DNA of 64,000 nt, taken from contig NC_084472.1 of the NCBI RefSeq assembly GCF_027409185.1, positions 88,614,427-88,678,426 of the forward strand, written 5' to 3'. Position 1 is the first letter of the stretch. Each line of letters opens with the position of its first letter. The stretch is from Cynocephalus volans. Its lineage: Eukaryota > Chordata > Mammalia > Dermoptera > Cynocephalidae. Of the stretch, positions 63,971-64,000 are shown piece after piece. Made by a program: the position numbers and the translations under genes. The notes beneath the pieces are model-generated. The model was given only the letters and a program-made list of their open reading frames with translations. It ran no database searches and was not told where the DNA came from.

Positions 63971-64000
63971 GGTTTCTGTTGCTGCTATCAAGTAACTTTT

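Overview
This is mammalian nuclear DNA: about 44 kb of repeat-dense intergenic sequence, followed by two recognisable protein-coding genes in head-to-head orientation. The genes are RWDD4 (minus strand, complete, seven coding exons from 58487 down to 45047, 187 codons plus stop) and TRAPPC11 (plus strand; a probable non-coding first exon ending at 59099 and the first coding exon at 61332-61535; the rest lies beyond the window). They share a CpG-rich bidirectional promoter at about 58.3-59.1 kb. In human the same pair sits at 4q35.1, with ING2 further out on the RWDD4 side.

Seven short interspersed elements derive from an isoleucine-tRNA-like sequence. Some are monomers; others are dimers made only of two tRNA-like halves. 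That architecture matches the CYN SINEs of colugos (Dermoptera). Together with MaLR LTRs of Euarchontoglires type, it points to a colugo, probably the Galeopterus lineage. This is an inference from repeat types, not from a species-specific gene.

Layout. 0-8.5 kb: L1/HAL1-like fragments, CYN SINEs, MaLR and ERVL-type LTRs, MIRs. 8591-15034: a complete endogenous gammaretrovirus-like provirus with two LTRs, a 5-bp target duplication, a tRNA-Phe-like primer site, and decayed gag, pro, pol and env. 15-25.7 kb: LTR fragments, a 5'-truncated L1 with target duplication, a palindromic DNA transposon, microsatellites. 25.8-28.6 kb: a nested stack in which an LTR is split by an internally deleted L1, which itself carries a class II (betaretrovirus-like) solo LTR and a dimeric CYN SINE; each of the three inner insertions has its own target duplication. 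29-43 kb: more ancient repeats and unique sequence, with one unidentified decayed reading frame at 34.7 kb. 43.2-58.5 kb: RWDD4, with MITEs, a perfect hairpin and SINEs in its introns. 58.5-64 kb: the shared promoter and the 5' part of TRAPPC11, whose second intron holds a diverged tandem repeat of about 170 bp.

The two genes are not known to act in one pathway. TRAPPC11 belongs to the TRAPP tethering complex of the early secretory pathway and autophagy. RWDD4 is a small RWD-domain protein without a well-defined role. I found no clear sign of a wholly new system. The points most worth checking are the nested L1 stack, the provirus with TA...CA termini, the intronic hairpin, the tandem repeat and the unassigned 34.7-kb reading frame.
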